Position numbers and translations under genes: made by a program. A DNA stretch of 64,000 nt from Agromyces subbeticus DSM 16689 (GTDB lineage: Bacteria > Actinomycetota > Actinomycetes > Actinomycetales > Microbacteriaceae), in the NCBI RefSeq assembly GCF_000421565.1, contig NZ_ATXG01000004.1:158313-222312 (forward strand). Reading direction: 5' to 3'. The notes under the pieces are model-generated. The model searched no databases, was not told the DNA's origin, and worked only from the letters and a program-made list of their open reading frames with translations. Positions within the stretch are counted from its first letter, which is position 1. Each line of letters starts with the position of its first letter. Of this stretch, positions 10,989-20,126 are shown one piece after another.

Positions 10989-12110
10989 ATGCCTGAGCAC
11001 GATGGAGCCCGCCACGATCACGTTGCGCGGGGCGTTGTGCATCCGTCCGCGCACGATGCGGCGCACGACGACGCCACGGCTCGCCACGACTCGCCGATCC
11101 GGCTCTCGCGCGACGACTGGCGGGTCATCTTCAGGCGCACCGTGCACGAGTACCGCATCAACCAGGTGAACGACATCGCGGCGGCACTCACCTTCTATAC
11201 GGTGCTCGCCTCGCTGCCGGCCACGCTCGCCGCCCTCGCGATGCTCGGCATCTTCGGCAGCGCCGAGGCCGTCGTCGGCGACGCACTGAAGGTGGTCGCC
11301 GAGCTCGGCGGCGGGTCCGTCGTCGATGCGCTGAGCGAACCGATCGACCAATTGCTGAACGCCTCGCACGCCGGGCTCGCCTTCGCGACCGGGCTCGCCG
11401 GCGCGCTCTGGGCGACGTCGGGCTTCGTCGGTTCGTTCGGCCGCGGCATGAACCGCATCTACGAAGTCGAAGAGGGCCGCCCGTTCTGGGAGATGCGGCC
11501 GATCACCCTCCTCCTCTCCGCGGCGCTCCTCGTGCTCGGGGCGATCGCCGCCGTCTGCCTCGTCGTCACTGGGCCGGTCGCGGAGGCGACCGCGCGGGTG
11601 CTCGGCCTCGACGAGGGCGTGGCGGTGTGGTGGGACCTCGGCAAGCTCCCGCTGCTGGCCGCCATCGGCATCGGTGTCATCGCACTGCTCTACTGGGCCG
11701 CACCGAACGTCAAGCGCCGCAACGTGCGCTGGATCAGCGTCGGCGCGATCGGCGCACTGCTCGCGTGGGCGATCACGACGGCGCTCTTCGCGCTCTACGT
11801 GCTCGGCTTCGGCAGCTACCAGCGGGCCTACGGCGTGCTCGGCGGTGCCATCGCCTTCCTGCTCTGGATCTGGCTGTCGCAACTCGCCCTGATCTTCGGC
11901 GCCGTGCTCGACACCGAAGTGGAGCGCACGCGTCAGTTGCGCTCTGGCATCGCCGCCGAGGAGCAGGTGCAGCTCCCGCTTCGCGACGATCGCCTCATCG
12001 CGAAGAACCGCGAGCAGCGCCAGCGCGATGTACGCGACTCGGTCAGGCAGCGACCCGACTCCGTGAACGACGGCGTGACGCCGCCGCCCGGCCGGGCGCC
12101 GCACGGCTGA
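10989..12110 (+). CDS. YihY/BrkB-family inner membrane protein
   Basis: 373 residues. Six hydrophobic segments typical of the YihY/BrkB family (formerly called ribonuclease BN), including DIAAALTFYTVLASLPATLAALAML, LAFATGLAGALWATSGFVGSFGRGMNRIYEVEEG and GGAIAFLLWIWLSQLALIFGAVLDTEVERTRQL, the last being the most conserved stretch. The N-terminus is His-rich (about eight His in 35 residues), unusual and possibly metal-binding. The ATG at 10989 follows GGGAGG; an in-frame ATG at 10977 has no such site. The family function is not established; roles in envelope homeostasis have been proposed. Confidence 0.85.
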   Translation: MPEHDGARHDHVARGVVHPSAHDAAHDDATARHDSPIRLSRDDWRVIFRRTVHEYRINQVNDIAAALTFYTVLASLPATLAALAMLGIFGSAEAVVGDALKVVAELGGGSVVDALSEPIDQLLNASHAGLAFATGLAGALWATSGFVGSFGRGMNRIYEVEEGRPFWEMRPITLLLSAALLVLGAIAAVCLVVTGPVAEATARVLGLDEGVAVWWDLGKLPLLAAIGIGVIALLYWAAPNVKRRNVRWISVGAIGALLAWAITTALFALYVLGFGSYQRAYGVLGGAIAFLLWIWLSQLALIFGAVLDTEVERTRQLRSGIAAEEQVQLPLRDDRLIAKNREQRQRDVRDSVRQRPDSVNDGVTPPPGRAPHG

Positions 12111-12131
12111 CCCGCCCACTTCGCTCAGCTT

Positions 12132-12149
12132 CCCCTACCCGGGTACGGG
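12132..12149. promoter_or_regulatory. 18-bp operator before the two-component operon
   Basis: CCCCTACCCGGGTACGGG: the core TACCCGGGTA is a perfect palindrome, flanked by CCC and GGG. A nearly identical 18-mer (15 of 18 bases, differing only in the centre) is at 14205-14222 before the acyltransferase gene. Likely the binding site of the response regulator encoded between the two copies (inference from position and sharing). Confidence 0.65.
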
Positions 12150-12198
12150 CGGCCAATCGCTCTTCAGGGGGATGCCACGACGCGGCGACGCTGGCAGA

Positions 12199-13521
12199 GT
12201 GACGGACACAATGGACGAGACTCGAAGCACCCATCGAACCGCCAACGGCGAACCGCCCCGCCCGCCGGCGCCACCCGCCGTCACGGTCACCGCGGCGACC
12301 GCAGCGGTCGGCGACGCGTCGGTCGCCCGCGGCATTCGGGGACTGCCCGGCCCCGGCGCCGACGAGCGCCAGTTCCGTGCGTGGATGCTCGTGAGCACTT
12401 CCCTGCTCGCGTTCATGCTGCTCACGGTGTCGATCCCGCTGGGCGCGACCGTCTACGGAGTGCACCTGCTCGCCGCCTTCGCCACGAGCTTCGCGCTCGC
12501 CGGCGCCCTGCCCATCTCGGTGCGGTGGCCATGGCTCGCCGCCGGGCTCTCCTCCGCGAGCCTGCTCGTCTTCGCACTGCTTTCGGCCGGTTCCGACGGG
12601 GCGCCGTGGCCGTGGCCCGTGACGTCGATCATCGCCCAGGGCGCCCTGCTCATCGTGCTCGGACTCATGCACGACTGGAAGGTGGGCGTCGTCGCCTGGG
12701 CGGCAGCGGTCGCCGTCACGATGCCGTTCGCATTCGTCGACGCCGGAGCGGCCTCCAGCATGGTGACCGGTGCGGTCGTCACGGCACTCGCCTTCGCCGT
12801 GGCCGTCGTTCTCGCCCAGTGGCGGCTCATCGGTGTTCAGCTCTTCCGCGAGCGCGAGCACTCAGCCTCCGAGCAGCAGCGGCGCGTGCTCGTCGAGGAG
12901 CGCAACCGCATCGCCCGGGAGCTGCACGACGTCGTCGCGCACGGGCTCTCGATCATCCACGTGCAGGCGACGAGCGCGCCGTATCGCGTCGAGGGGCTGA
13001 GCGAAGAAGCCAAGGCCGAGTTCGGCGAGATCGCGGCATCCGCACGCTCGGCGATGACCGAGATGCGGCAGTTGCTCGGCGTGCTGCGCAGCGCCGACGC
13101 CGCCGCCGAGACCGCCCCGCAGCCCGGGCTCACCGAACTGCCCGAGCTCGCGGCATCCGTCGAACGCGCCGGCGTGCCGGTCACGCTGACGGTCGCCGAG
13201 TCGCTGCCCGACACCGGCCTCGCCTCGATGGCCGCGTATCGCATCGTGCAGGAGGCGCTCAGCAACGTCGTGCGTCACGCGCCCGGTGCCGCCACGTTCG
13301 TCTCGGTCGAAGTGCTCGGCGACGACCTCGTCGTGTGCATCGAGAACGAGGCGGCGGCGGATGCCCCGGGGCCCGACGCGAAGGGCGGCGGCCACGGTCT
13401 CATCGGCATCGGCGAGCGCGCGACGCTGCTCGGCGGGCGCGCCGAGTACGGTCACCGGCGCGGCGGCGGCTACCGTGTACTCGCGACCCTTCCACTCGGG
13501 TCGGATGGAGGCACGGTGTGA
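12199..13521 (+). CDS. NarL-type sensor histidine kinase
   Basis: Membrane sensor that phosphorylates the adjacent response regulator. 440 residues from the GTG at 12199 (ATG 12211 is an alternative; neither has a strong ribosome site). A Pro/Ala-rich cytoplasmic start, about six membrane segments (roughly residues 50-200) with almost no extracellular loop, then the HisKA_3 dimerisation helix with phospho-acceptor His in [15 protein letters not shown] and the ATPase domain (N box [12 protein letters not shown] box [11 protein letters not shown]). This architecture senses the membrane or its lipids rather than a soluble ligand (inference). Its stop overlaps the regulator start by four bases (GTGTGA). 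Confidence 0.9.
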   Translation: MTDTMDETRSTHRTANGEPPRPPAPPAVTVTAATAAVGDASVARGIRGLPGPGADERQFRAWMLVSTSLLAFMLLTVSIPLGATVYGVHLLAAFATSFALAGALPISVRWPWLAAGLSSASLLVFALLSAGSDGAPWPWPVTSIIAQGALLIVLGLMHDWKVGVVAWAAAVAVTMPFAFVDAGAASSMVTGAVVTALAFAVAVVLAQWRLIGVQLFREREHSASEQQRRVLVEERNRIARELHDVVAHGLSIIHVQATSAPYRVEGLSEEAKAEFGEIAASARSAMTEMRQLLGVLRSADAAAETAPQPGLTELPELAASVERAGVPVTLTVAESLPDTGLASMAAYRIVQEALSNVVRHAPGAATFVSVEVLGDDLVVCIENEAAADAPGPDAKGGGHGLIGIGERATLLGGRAEYGHRRGGGYRVLATLPLGSDGGTV

Positions 13522-14189
13522 CGATCTCGGTACTCATCGCCGACGACCAGGCGATGGTGCGCGCGGGGTTCGCGGCCGTTCTCGCGGCCCAGCCAGGCAT
13601 CGAGATCGTGGGGCAGGCCGCCGACGGCGACCAAGCCGTGTCGATGGCCCATGAGCTGCGACCCGACGTCGTCGTGATGGACGTGCGCATGCCGGGCCGC
13701 AACGGCATCGAGGCGACGAAGGCGCTGCAGACGCCGCCTCGATCGAGCGACTACGTGCCGCGCGTGCTGATGCTGACCACATTCGACATCGACGACTACG
13801 TCTACGAGGCGCTGCGCGCGGGCGCGAGCGGGTTCCTCCTGAAGGATGCGACGCCCGAAGAGCTCGTCGCCGCCGTGCGCATCGTCGCAGCGGGCGACGC
13901 GCTGCTCGCGCCGAGCGTGACGCGGCGGCTGATCGAGGACTTCGCCCGTTCGGGCCCGCCGCCACGCCCCTCAGGCACGAGACTGGCCGGTCTCACCGAG
14001 CGCGAGCGCGAAGTGCTCACCCTCGTCGGCCGCGGGCTCTCGAACTCAGAGATCGCCGCCGCCCTCTTCATCGCCGAGCAGACGGTGAAGACGCACGTCA
14101 GCAAGATCCTCTCGAAGCTCGGGCTGCGCGATCGCGTGCACGCCGTCGTGCTCGCGTACGACACGGGGCTCGTGCAGCCCGGCTCCTGA
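13518..14189 (+). CDS. NarL/FixJ-family response regulator
   Basis: 223 residues. Receiver domain with acidic pocket (IADDQ), phospho-acceptor Asp in VVMDVRMPG (about residue 54), conserved Thr in LTTFD and Lys in LLKD; then the LuxR-type HTH ([42 protein letters not shown]). Starts with GTG overlapping the kinase stop, so the pair is co-translated. Identical 18-bp dyads before the operon and right after it (12132, 14205) are its likely targets. Confidence 0.93.
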   Translation: MTISVLIADDQAMVRAGFAAVLAAQPGIEIVGQAADGDQAVSMAHELRPDVVVMDVRMPGRNGIEATKALQTPPRSSDYVPRVLMLTTFDIDDYVYEALRAGASGFLLKDATPEELVAAVRIVAAGDALLAPSVTRRLIEDFARSGPPPRPSGTRLAGLTEREREVLTLVGRGLSNSEIAAALFIAEQTVKTHVSKILSKLGLRDRVHAVVLAYDTGLVQPGS

Positions 14190-14204
14190 GCCGTTCCGGC
14201 GCCA

Positions 14205-14222
14205 CCCCTACCGCAGTACGGG
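14205..14222. promoter_or_regulatory. Second 18-bp operator, before the acyltransferase gene
   Basis: CCCCTACCGCAGTACGGG, sharing CCCCTACC...GTACGGG with the site at 12132. It is 16 bases after the regulator stop and 92 bases before the acyltransferase ATG, so it should control a separate promoter for that gene. Confidence 0.65.
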
Positions 14223-14313
14223 CACGGAACCGCTCCGCCGGGTGATGATCACCTCGCCGCCGCGTTCCTAACCTGCCTGCGTGGGCGGATGGGCCGCCCG
14301 GAAGGGGCTGGTC

Positions 14314-15756
14314 ATGACCGACTCACTCGTACGCTCGTCCGGATCAGGTCGGGCCGGCGACGCGGCTCGCCCCGCGGCATCCGCGCCCCGCCCGTCGGGT
14401 GTCGCCCGCGACTCGAGCGTCGACGCGATCCGGGCGCTGCTGCTCGTCGTCGTCTTCGCCCTGCACGCGATGATGGTCGGCGTGAGCGTCGGCCCCGACG
14501 GCCCCGTGCTGCAGAACGCGCTCGAAGACCAGGCCTGGTTCGGCCCGGTCACCTGGGTGCTGCAGATCATGCCCCTCTTCTTCATCGCCGGCGGCTTCTC
14601 GAGCTTCCACCACTGGCGCTCGATGCGCGGTCGGGGCGCGAGCGACGGCGACTACATTCGTGCGCGGGTCGAGCGGCTCGTGCGGCCCGCGATCGCCCTC
14701 GTCGCGGTCGTCGGCGGCACGCTCGTCGCGCTCAGCCTCTCGGGCCTCGCGCCGGAGCTCGTGGCGACCGCGGGCTTCCGCATCGGCCAACCGCTCTGGT
14801 TCCTCGGCGTCTACCTCGCCACCTCGGCGCTCGTGCCGCTCATGGTTCGTGCGCATGAACGAGCGCGCACGCTCACCCCGATCGCCCTCCTCGGCGGCGG
14901 CGTCGCCGTCGATGCGCTGCGACTGTCGACGGGCATCGAGGGCATCGGCTTCCTGAACCTGCTGCTCGTGTGGCTCCTCGTGCAGCAGCTCGGCTTCCAC
15001 CTGGCCGACGGCGGCCTCGACCGGCTCGGGCGCACGGCGCTCGTCGGCATCGCCGCGGCATCCCTCGGCGCCCTCGCCCTGCTCACCGCGAGCGGCCTGT
15101 ACTCCGTCGACATGTACGTCAACCTGAACCCGCCGACCGTGTGCCTCGTGCTGCTCGGCATCGCCCAGCTCGCGCTCTTCCAGCTGGCACGCCCGGCCAT
15201 CAGGGCGTGGGTCGAGCGAGCGGATGCCTCGCGGCTGGTCTCGGCCGTGGGCGAACGCGCAATGACGGTCTATCTCTGGCACATGCCCGTGCTCGTCGGC
15301 CTCGCCGGCGCGCTGCTCGTCGCGAACGCGACGTTCGGCCTCGCGCTGCCCGAGCCGCTCAGTGTCGACTGGTGGGCGAGCCGGCCGATGTGGCTGAGTG
15401 TGGCAGCGGCCGTCGTGGTGCCCGTCACCCTCCTCTTCAGCCGGTTCGAGCGTGCGCGACGGGCGTCCGGCACCGCGAGCGTGCCGGGCGGCGCGTCCGT
15501 CGCGGCATCCTTCCGCCGCCCGATTCCCTCGACACCCTTCACCGCGATCGACGCCGTATGCGGCGTTGCCGGAGTGGCGGTCGTGCTCGTGACCGGGTTC
15601 GGCCCGCTGCAGGCGGTCATCGCACTCTCGCTGCTCACGATCGCGCTGCTCGGCAGCGCCCGGCTCAACCGGATGCGAGGTCGTGCACTTCGTGACCTCG
15701 CGACAGGTGCGGCCGCTGGTGCGCGTAGCCGTTGGTCAGCAGCGGCGACGAGATGA
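14314..15756 (+). CDS. Acyltransferase-3 family membrane protein
   Basis: Integral membrane O-acyltransferase, usually modifying cell-surface sugars or lipids. 480 residues from the ATG at 14314, preceded by GAAGGGG. About ten to twelve membrane segments. Family signs: [23 protein letters not shown] near residue 35 (the H in ALHA corresponds to the family's conserved histidine), then [16 protein letters not shown], and the late YLWHMPVL. Probable target gene of the upstream two-component system through the operator at 14205. The 3' end overlaps mgsA, coded on the other strand, by 92 bases. Confidence 0.85.
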   Translation: MTDSLVRSSGSGRAGDAARPAASAPRPSGVARDSSVDAIRALLLVVVFALHAMMVGVSVGPDGPVLQNALEDQAWFGPVTWVLQIMPLFFIAGGFSSFHHWRSMRGRGASDGDYIRARVERLVRPAIALVAVVGGTLVALSLSGLAPELVATAGFRIGQPLWFLGVYLATSALVPLMVRAHERARTLTPIALLGGGVAVDALRLSTGIEGIGFLNLLLVWLLVQQLGFHLADGGLDRLGRTALVGIAAASLGALALLTASGLYSVDMYVNLNPPTVCLVLLGIAQLALFQLARPAIRAWVERADASRLVSAVGERAMTVYLWHMPVLVGLAGALLVANATFGLALPEPLSVDWWASRPMWLSVAAAVVVPVTLLFSRFERARRASGTASVPGGASVAASFRRPIPSTPFTAIDAVCGVAGVAVVLVTGFGPLQAVIALSLLTIALLGSARLNRMRGRALRDLATGAAAGARSRWSAAATR

Positions 15757-16111
15757 GCATGTCGGCACTGGCCGTGTTGAGCGCGGTGGGCACGTTCCAG
15801 ACCGTCGCGATGCGCAGCAGCGCCTTGACGTCGGGGTCGTGCGGCTGCGCCGACAGTGGATCCCAGAAGAAGACGAGCACGTCGAGGTGACCCTCGGCGA
15901 TCTTCGCCCCGATCTGCTGGTCGCCGCCGTGCGGACCGGACAGGAAGCGGGTCACGGGCAACCCGAGCGACGTCGACAGCATGCCGCCGGTGGTGCCGGT
16001 GGCATAGAGGTGATGTCGCGCGAGTGAACCGCGATTGAAGTCCGCCCAGTCGAGCAGGGCGGCCTTCTTGTTGTCGTGTGCGACGAGCGCGATGTGATGC
16101 GGACCGGTCAT
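15665..16111 (-). CDS. mgsA: Methylglyoxal synthase
   Basis: Converts dihydroxyacetone phosphate to methylglyoxal and phosphate, a glycolytic bypass under phosphate limitation. 148 residues, the family length. Substrate loop [34 protein letters not shown] with catalytic His and Asp, [19 protein letters not shown], and [14 protein letters not shown]. The start at 16111 is supported by GGGGAGG 7 bases upstream; the open frame extends 26 codons further without support. Convergent with, and overlapping by 92 bases, the acyltransferase gene. Confidence 0.95.
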   Translation of the reverse strand: MTGPHHIALVAHDNKKAALLDWADFNRGSLARHHLYATGTTGGMLSTSLGLPVTRFLSGPHGGDQQIGAKIAEGHLDVLVFFWDPLSAQPHDPDVKALLRIATVWNVPTALNTASADMLISSPLLTNGYAHQRPHLSRGHEVHDLASG

Positions 16112-16246
16112 GACGCGACCTCCCCCGAGGTGCACGAGCGTGACGCCATCGTCGTTGGCTCTCGATGTGTTGGAGCAACTGACGTTCACAGGCTAGGGGT
16201 GGGTCTCGTCGGCCGCAATGGCCCGGCGGGAACTGCTCGGGCGCGC

Positions 16247-17044
16247 TCAGCGCAGGTCGCGGCGGAGCGGGATGGCGATGGCGACCCACGCCGCGACCGC
16301 GGCGTAACCGAGCAGCACGAGCGCACCGACGAATGGCGAGGTGGTGGCTGCCGCGGCGAGCGGCAGCTGTTCGGCGATGGCGTCGCTGAGGAAGGTGAAG
16401 TCGGTCAGCGCCGCGGTCGCCCCGCCGGGCAGATAGGGGTGGATCACGTTGACGCCGGGGATGATCATCAGCACGTGCTCGAGGAAGTAGAAGTACCCGA
16501 GCACGATGCCCACCGCGAGCAGCTGGTGCCGCGCGAGCGCGCCGATCGCGACGCCGAGGATCATGTACACGGCCGCCGCGAGCGCGAGGCGCCCAAGGAG
16601 TGCCGCGAGCGCGCCGAGCTGCACGCCGAGCTCGACGCCCTGCAGTGCTGCACCGACCATGACCGCAGTGCCGGCGAAGAGCGAGGCGACGAGCCCGTAG
16701 GCGATGCCGAGCGCGCCGAACACGAGCAGCTTGGCGGCGAGCACGCGGCCCCGGCGCGGCGCGGTGAGGAAGGTCGTGCCGATCGTGCGGTGCCGGTATT
16801 CGCCGGTCACCGCGATCGTGCCGATGAGCGCGGGCACGAAGAGCAGCAGGCCGCTCATGCCGACGACGATGCCGACGCCTTCGGCGGTGTCGAGCCCGGG
16901 CAGCGGCGGCGTGGCGTTCTCGGGACCGACGAGGGCGAGCAGCCCGGTGAGCCCGCCGCCGCAGCACGCCGCGATGACGAGCGACCAGAGGGGCAGACGG
17001 GTGGCGAAGAGCTTGGCGAACTCGCCGCGGATCAGCCGGCTCAT
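16247..17044 (-). CDS. ABC transporter permease (ABC-2 type)
   Basis: 265 residues with six membrane segments of the ABC-2 exporter class: TRLPLWSLVIAACCGGGLTG, a periplasmic loop, VGMSGLLLFVPALIGTIAVTGEYRHRTIGTTFL (the GEYRHRTIGTTFL segment is typical), then four further helices, ending in basic RRDLR. The ATG overlaps the TGA of the ATPase gene (ATGA), giving a coupled pair. Exports an unknown compound; a bacitracin/daunorubicin-type resistance role is common in this class but not shown here. Confidence 0.88.
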   Translation of the reverse strand: MSRLIRGEFAKLFATRLPLWSLVIAACCGGGLTGLLALVGPENATPPLPGLDTAEGVGIVVGMSGLLLFVPALIGTIAVTGEYRHRTIGTTFLTAPRRGRVLAAKLLVFGALGIAYGLVASLFAGTAVMVGAALQGVELGVQLGALAALLGRLALAAAVYMILGVAIGALARHQLLAVGIVLGYFYFLEHVLMIIPGVNVIHPYLPGGATAALTDFTFLSDAIAEQLPLAAAATTSPFVGALVLLGYAAVAAWVAIAIPLRRDLR

Positions 17045-17856
17045 GCGCGGACTCCTTCGATGTCGGATGCTGCGGTGGACGTGAGCTCGAGGAACGCCGC
17101 CTCGAGGCTCGTGCCGCGATCGGTGAATGATGCGAGCGGGCCGCTCCAGGTGACGCGCCCGCGGTCGATGAGCACGAGGTCGTCGATGCCGTGCTGCAGC
17201 TCGGTGAGCACGTGGCTCGAGAGCAGCACCGTGCGGCCGCTCGCGGCGAACTCGCGGAGGAACGTGCGCAGCCAGACGATGCCGGCCGGGTCGAGGCCGT
17301 TGGACGGTTCGTCGAGCACGAGCACGTCGGGGTCGCCGAGCAGGGCGGTGGCGAGCGAGAGCCGCTGGCGCATGCCCGTCGAGAAGGTGCCCGCGCGACG
17401 ATCGAGGTACTCGGAGATGCCCGTGAGTTCGGCGACCCGCTCGACGCGAGCGGCGTCGTGGCCGCCGAGGGCGGCGAAGCTCCGCAGGTGCCCGCGCGCC
17501 GTCATGGCGGGGTGCGCCGCGGCGATGTCGAGCACCGCGCCGACGGTGCCCGTGGGGTCGGGAAGCTCCTGGTATCGGATGCCGCCGATGAGCGCCGTGC
17601 CGGCGTCGGGCCGGGTGAGGCCCAGCAGCATCCGGAGCGTCGTGGACTTGCCCGCCCCGTTCGGCCCGAGGAATCCGGTCACCCGACCGGGCGCCGCGAC
17701 GAAGCTCGCGTCGCGCACGGCGTCGACACCGCTGATGCGCTTGGCGAGGCCGGCGACCTCGATCGGCACCCCGCTCATCGCCCGGTCCCGGCGAGTGGTC
17801 GTGCGGCGTGCGCCGGCGGTCTGCGGCGACGCGGTGTCGCTCGATGCGGTGATCAT
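17041..17856 (-). CDS. ABC transporter ATP-binding protein
   Basis: Powers the adjacent permease. 271 residues: Walker A GPNGAGKST, Q loop region, signature FSTGMRQRL (in place of LSGGQ), Walker B VLVLDEPSNGLDP, switch His in LLSSHVLTE. ATG 17856 is preceded by GAAGGG; an internal ATG at 17778 (MSGVPIEVAG) would match typical family length, so the first 26 residues may not be translated. Divergent from the HTH regulator at 17936, with a shared palindrome between them. Confidence 0.9.
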   Translation of the reverse strand: MITASSDTASPQTAGARRTTTRRDRAMSGVPIEVAGLAKRISGVDAVRDASFVAAPGRVTGFLGPNGAGKSTTLRMLLGLTRPDAGTALIGGIRYQELPDPTGTVGAVLDIAAAHPAMTARGHLRSFAALGGHDAARVERVAELTGISEYLDRRAGTFSTGMRQRLSLATALLGDPDVLVLDEPSNGLDPAGIVWLRTFLREFAASGRTVLLSSHVLTELQHGIDDLVLIDRGRVTWSGPLASFTDRGTSLEAAFLELTSTAASDIEGVRA

Positions 17857-17894
17857 GTCGGGATCCCTTCGGTGGCATACTCGAACGAGAGCAA

Positions 17895-17908
17895 TGAGAA
17901 TGTTCTCA
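17895..17908. promoter_or_regulatory. Operator palindrome in the ABC exporter/regulator divergent region
   Basis: TGAGAATGTTCTCA (6-bp arms, 2-bp spacer), followed at once by TTGAGAATAGTGAG (17911-17924), which repeats the half-site. An AT-rich island between divergent genes; probable binding site of the HTH protein encoded at 17936. Confidence 0.55.
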
Positions 17909-17935
17909 CGTTGAGAATAGTGAGCCGGAGGGCCC

Positions 17936-18490
17936 ATGCGCAAACCGTCGCCGATCGCCGATGTCGTCATGCACCCCGTGCGGCTGCGCATCATCCAGCA
18001 ACTCGGCGCGCGCGAGGTCACAACGGCCGACCTGCGCAGCGCCCTGCCCGACATCCCGCAGGCGACGCTCTACCGTCATGTCGCCGCGCTCGTCGACGCG
18101 GACATCCTGACCGTCGTCGACGAGCGCCGCGTGCGCGGTGCAGTCGAGCGCACCTTCGCCCTCGGCGAGCGCATGGCCCACGTCGACCACGCGGAGCTGC
18201 GCGAGATGGGCAGCCGTGAACTGCAGCAGGCCTTCCTCACGTTCCTCGCCCATGTCGGCGAGAACTTCGACCGGGCGAGCGCGGCTGAAGACCCTGATTT
18301 CCGCGAGTTCCTCGGCTTCGGCGAGATGCGGCTGCACGTCACTCGCGATGACCTCGCGGTGATCCAGGCGGGGCTCGGCGAACTTCTCGCGCCCTACATC
18401 GCCGCCGATGCCGGCCACGATGGCCGTCGCACCGTGATCCTCGCGACGGCGCTCATGCCGGCCGACGGCGGAGCGCCCGGCGGCGCGTGA
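17936..18490 (+). CDS. Winged-helix transcriptional regulator (ArsR-like)
   Basis: 184 residues. The N-terminal winged helix (VVMHPVRLRIIQQLGAREVTTADLRSALPDIPQATLYRHVAALVDADIL, then wing RRVRGAVERTFAL) matches ArsR/PadR-like HTH domains; the C-terminal half is a helical effector or dimerisation region. GGAGGG 5 bases before the ATG. Divergent from the ABC exporter operon, with the palindrome TGAGAATGTTCTCA between them, so it most likely represses that exporter and itself. Confidence 0.85.
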   Translation: MRKPSPIADVVMHPVRLRIIQQLGAREVTTADLRSALPDIPQATLYRHVAALVDADILTVVDERRVRGAVERTFALGERMAHVDHAELREMGSRELQQAFLTFLAHVGENFDRASAAEDPDFREFLGFGEMRLHVTRDDLAVIQAGLGELLAPYIAADAGHDGRRTVILATALMPADGGAPGGA

Positions 18491-18493
18491 GGC

Positions 18494-19114
18494 TCAGTGC
18501 CCGTGGCCGCCCGGCTGCTCAATCGGGTCGAGCTGATGCATGCCGTGCGGCACCGCCTGTTCGCCCGCCTCGGTTGCGGCGAGAGCGGGGGTCGCGAGCG
18601 CGGCCACGAGTGCAGCGCCCGAGGCGAGGCCGATGAGCCGTGCGGCGACGGATGCCTCGCGGCGGGCGGGTCTCGAGACGCTCGCTTCGCTCGCTCCTCG
18701 ACCAGCGGGACGGGGCGCGCTGGCTCCTCGACCAGCGGGAAGGGGCTCGTCTCGACGAGCGCGGCGGGTGCGACCGCGGAGCTCGAGCCCTGCTGAGAGT
18801 GCCATCACGACGATGAACACGGATGCCGCGGCGAGTGGCCCCGGCGGGATATCCGTCGCCACTGACGCGCCCGTCGCGACCGCCGCCGCCATCCCCACGA
18901 GGGTGACGGCGGTCGCGACGAGCACGACGGACGGAACGAGCACTCGCCCCGCCCGAAGCGCGAGCACACCCCAACCGAGCGCGGCGATGCCGAGCACGAT
19001 CAGGGCGGGCTGCGCCGCTCCCCCGGCACCGGCGGCGAGCGCCATCAGCACGAGTCCGGCGCCGAAGGCGGCGAGCATCGGCCAGCTGCGCGTGGCCACA
19101 ACCAGTGCCTGCAT
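18494..19114 (-). CDS. Small multi-helix membrane protein carrying an inserted repeat
   Basis: 206 residues, no family recognised. Four membrane segments in the N-terminal 110 residues (WPMLAAFGAGLVLMALAAGA, PALIVLGIAALGWGVLAL, VLVATAVTLVGMAAAVATG, LAAASVFIVVMALSAGL) and one near residue 165 (GLASGAALVAALATPALA). The loop between them (RDEPLPAGRGASAPRPAGRGASEASVSRPA) is encoded by palindromic-element DNA (18669-18740). The end (HGMHQLDPIEQPGGHGH) has four His and may bind metal. Second gene of an operon, 9 bases after the DUF4383 gene. Confidence 0.7.
   Translation of the reverse strand: MQALVVATRSWPMLAAFGAGLVLMALAAGAGGAAQPALIVLGIAALGWGVLALRAGRVLVPSVVLVATAVTLVGMAAAVATGASVATDIPPGPLAAASVFIVVMALSAGLELRGRTRRARRDEPLPAGRGASAPRPAGRGASEASVSRPARREASVAARLIGLASGAALVAALATPALAATEAGEQAVPHGMHQLDPIEQPGGHGH
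18669..18740. repeat. Palindromic-element half, copy D, inside a coding sequence
   Basis: Read on the minus strand: box 1 variant CCGCTGGTCGAGGAG, spacer CGAGCGAAGCGAGC, box 2 variant GTCTCGAGACC (18669-18708); a second box 1 copy in the same direction follows at 18722-18740. Box order and sizes match elements A, B and C. It codes for the loop of the membrane protein at 18494 without breaking the frame. Confidence 0.65.
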
Positions 19115-19123
19115 GACCGGCCC

Positions 19124-19531
19124 CTATGCCGTCGCCACGCGTCCGGAACGCTCGGTGCCGAGGGCGACACCCAGCAGGAGGATCGCACTCGCGAGGTGCA
19201 GGAAGTGGTCGGCCGTGTTGAGCGCCAGGATGTTGGCGGCGGTGTCGGCGATGAAGAAGCCGACGATGCCGAGAAGCAGGTAGGTGGCGCCAACCGTGCC
19301 GTTGACCGCCTTCGCGGCGGCGGCCGAGACGATGCCGCCGATCAGGAAGGCCGCACCGATGAGCAGGTGCACCACGTTCGCGAGCGGATTCACCTCGAAG
19401 AGGCCGAGGACGAGTCCTCCTTCAGTCGCGACGAAGCCGACCCCGCCGGTGACGGCGAATCCGAGCAGCCCGACGAGCAGGTAGACCGCACCGAAGATGA
19501 CCGCAACGATGCGGTTCGGAGAGTTTCGCAT
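19124..19531 (-). CDS. DUF4383 membrane protein
   Basis: 135 residues with four membrane segments (IVAVIFGAVYLLVGLLGFAVTG, VNPLANVVHLLIGAAFLIGGIVSA, VGATYLLLGIVGFFIAD, HFLHLASAILLLGVALG). The pattern NRIVAVIFGAVYLLVGLLGF plus NVVHLLIG and LNTADHFLHL is the DUF4383 signature. AGGAGG 7 bases before the ATG. Heads an operon with the membrane protein at 18494. Function unknown for the family. Confidence 0.85.
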   Translation of the reverse strand: MRNSPNRIVAVIFGAVYLLVGLLGFAVTGGVGFVATEGGLVLGLFEVNPLANVVHLLIGAAFLIGGIVSAAAAKAVNGTVGATYLLLGIVGFFIADTAANILALNTADHFLHLASAILLLGVALGTERSGRVATA

Positions 19532-19612
19532 GAGATTCCTCCTTCTCAGGCACGGCGATCGCCGTGCATATGGAAGTTCGGAGCAGCCGGGCCGGCGGAT
19601 TGGTCGACGTGT

Positions 19613-19894
19613 TCAGTCTCGAGGCGGTGAGCCGTCGTCGACGTCGATCTCGCCGGCATCGATCTCGCCGGCATCGATCTCGCCGGCATCGATCTCGACG
19701 TCGCCCGGGTCGTCTGGCCCGCCGGTGCCCGGAGCGAGCCTGACCCGCTCCGCCACGTCGGGCTCGAGCGAGTCGGGCACCGGGTCGGCCTGCTTGGCCC
19801 GGGTCTCGGCCTCGCTCGCGGGGCTGTAGCTCGTGTCCTTCTCGGTCAGCTCGTCGTCGTTCAATCCACCGTCACCGGTTCCAGTCCGATCCAT
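19613..19894 (-). CDS. Small acidic hypothetical protein with DAGEI repeats
   Basis: 93 residues, strongly acidic, no hydrophobic segment; likely disordered. Starts MDRTGTGDGGLNDDELTEKDTSY and ends with three DAGEI blocks and DVDDGSPPRD. No strong ribosome site, but third-position GC bias fits a real gene. Short acidic proteins of this kind, often annotated as hypothetical, are common in Microbacteriaceae. No function can be given. Confidence 0.55.
   Translation of the reverse strand: MDRTGTGDGGLNDDELTEKDTSYSPASEAETRAKQADPVPDSLEPDVAERVRLAPGTGGPDDPGDVEIDAGEIDAGEIDAGEIDVDDGSPPRD
19645..19695 (-). repeat. 15-bp tandem repeat coding for IDAGE
   Basis: ATCTCGCCGGCATCG is repeated three times plus a partial unit, each giving five residues on the minus strand, so copy-number change keeps the frame. 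Confidence 0.85.
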
Positions 19895-20126
19895 GCCGCG
19901 AAGCTATGCCCTGCGACGGTCGAGCGGGAACCCCTTGCCAACCGGGCCGGCGGGCGGTAGGCGGCCCGATCGGGCCCATGCAAGGCATCCCCGTACACTG
20001 ATCGTGGGGATCGTCGACGCGCCGGGGCGGCGGAATGCGCGCATACCGCCGAAGCGAGACGCAGTGCACACTGCATCAGAGCTGCGCATCGACTCCGCTC
20101 CACGCGCACCAACCGAGGGGAACGTC

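Noticed and set aside
16076..17914. A 612-codon open frame antisense to the ABC exporter genes
   Set aside because: Mirror of GC-rich coding; composition is H/R/D/G-rich with no domain, and the opposite strand codes for clear ABC proteins.
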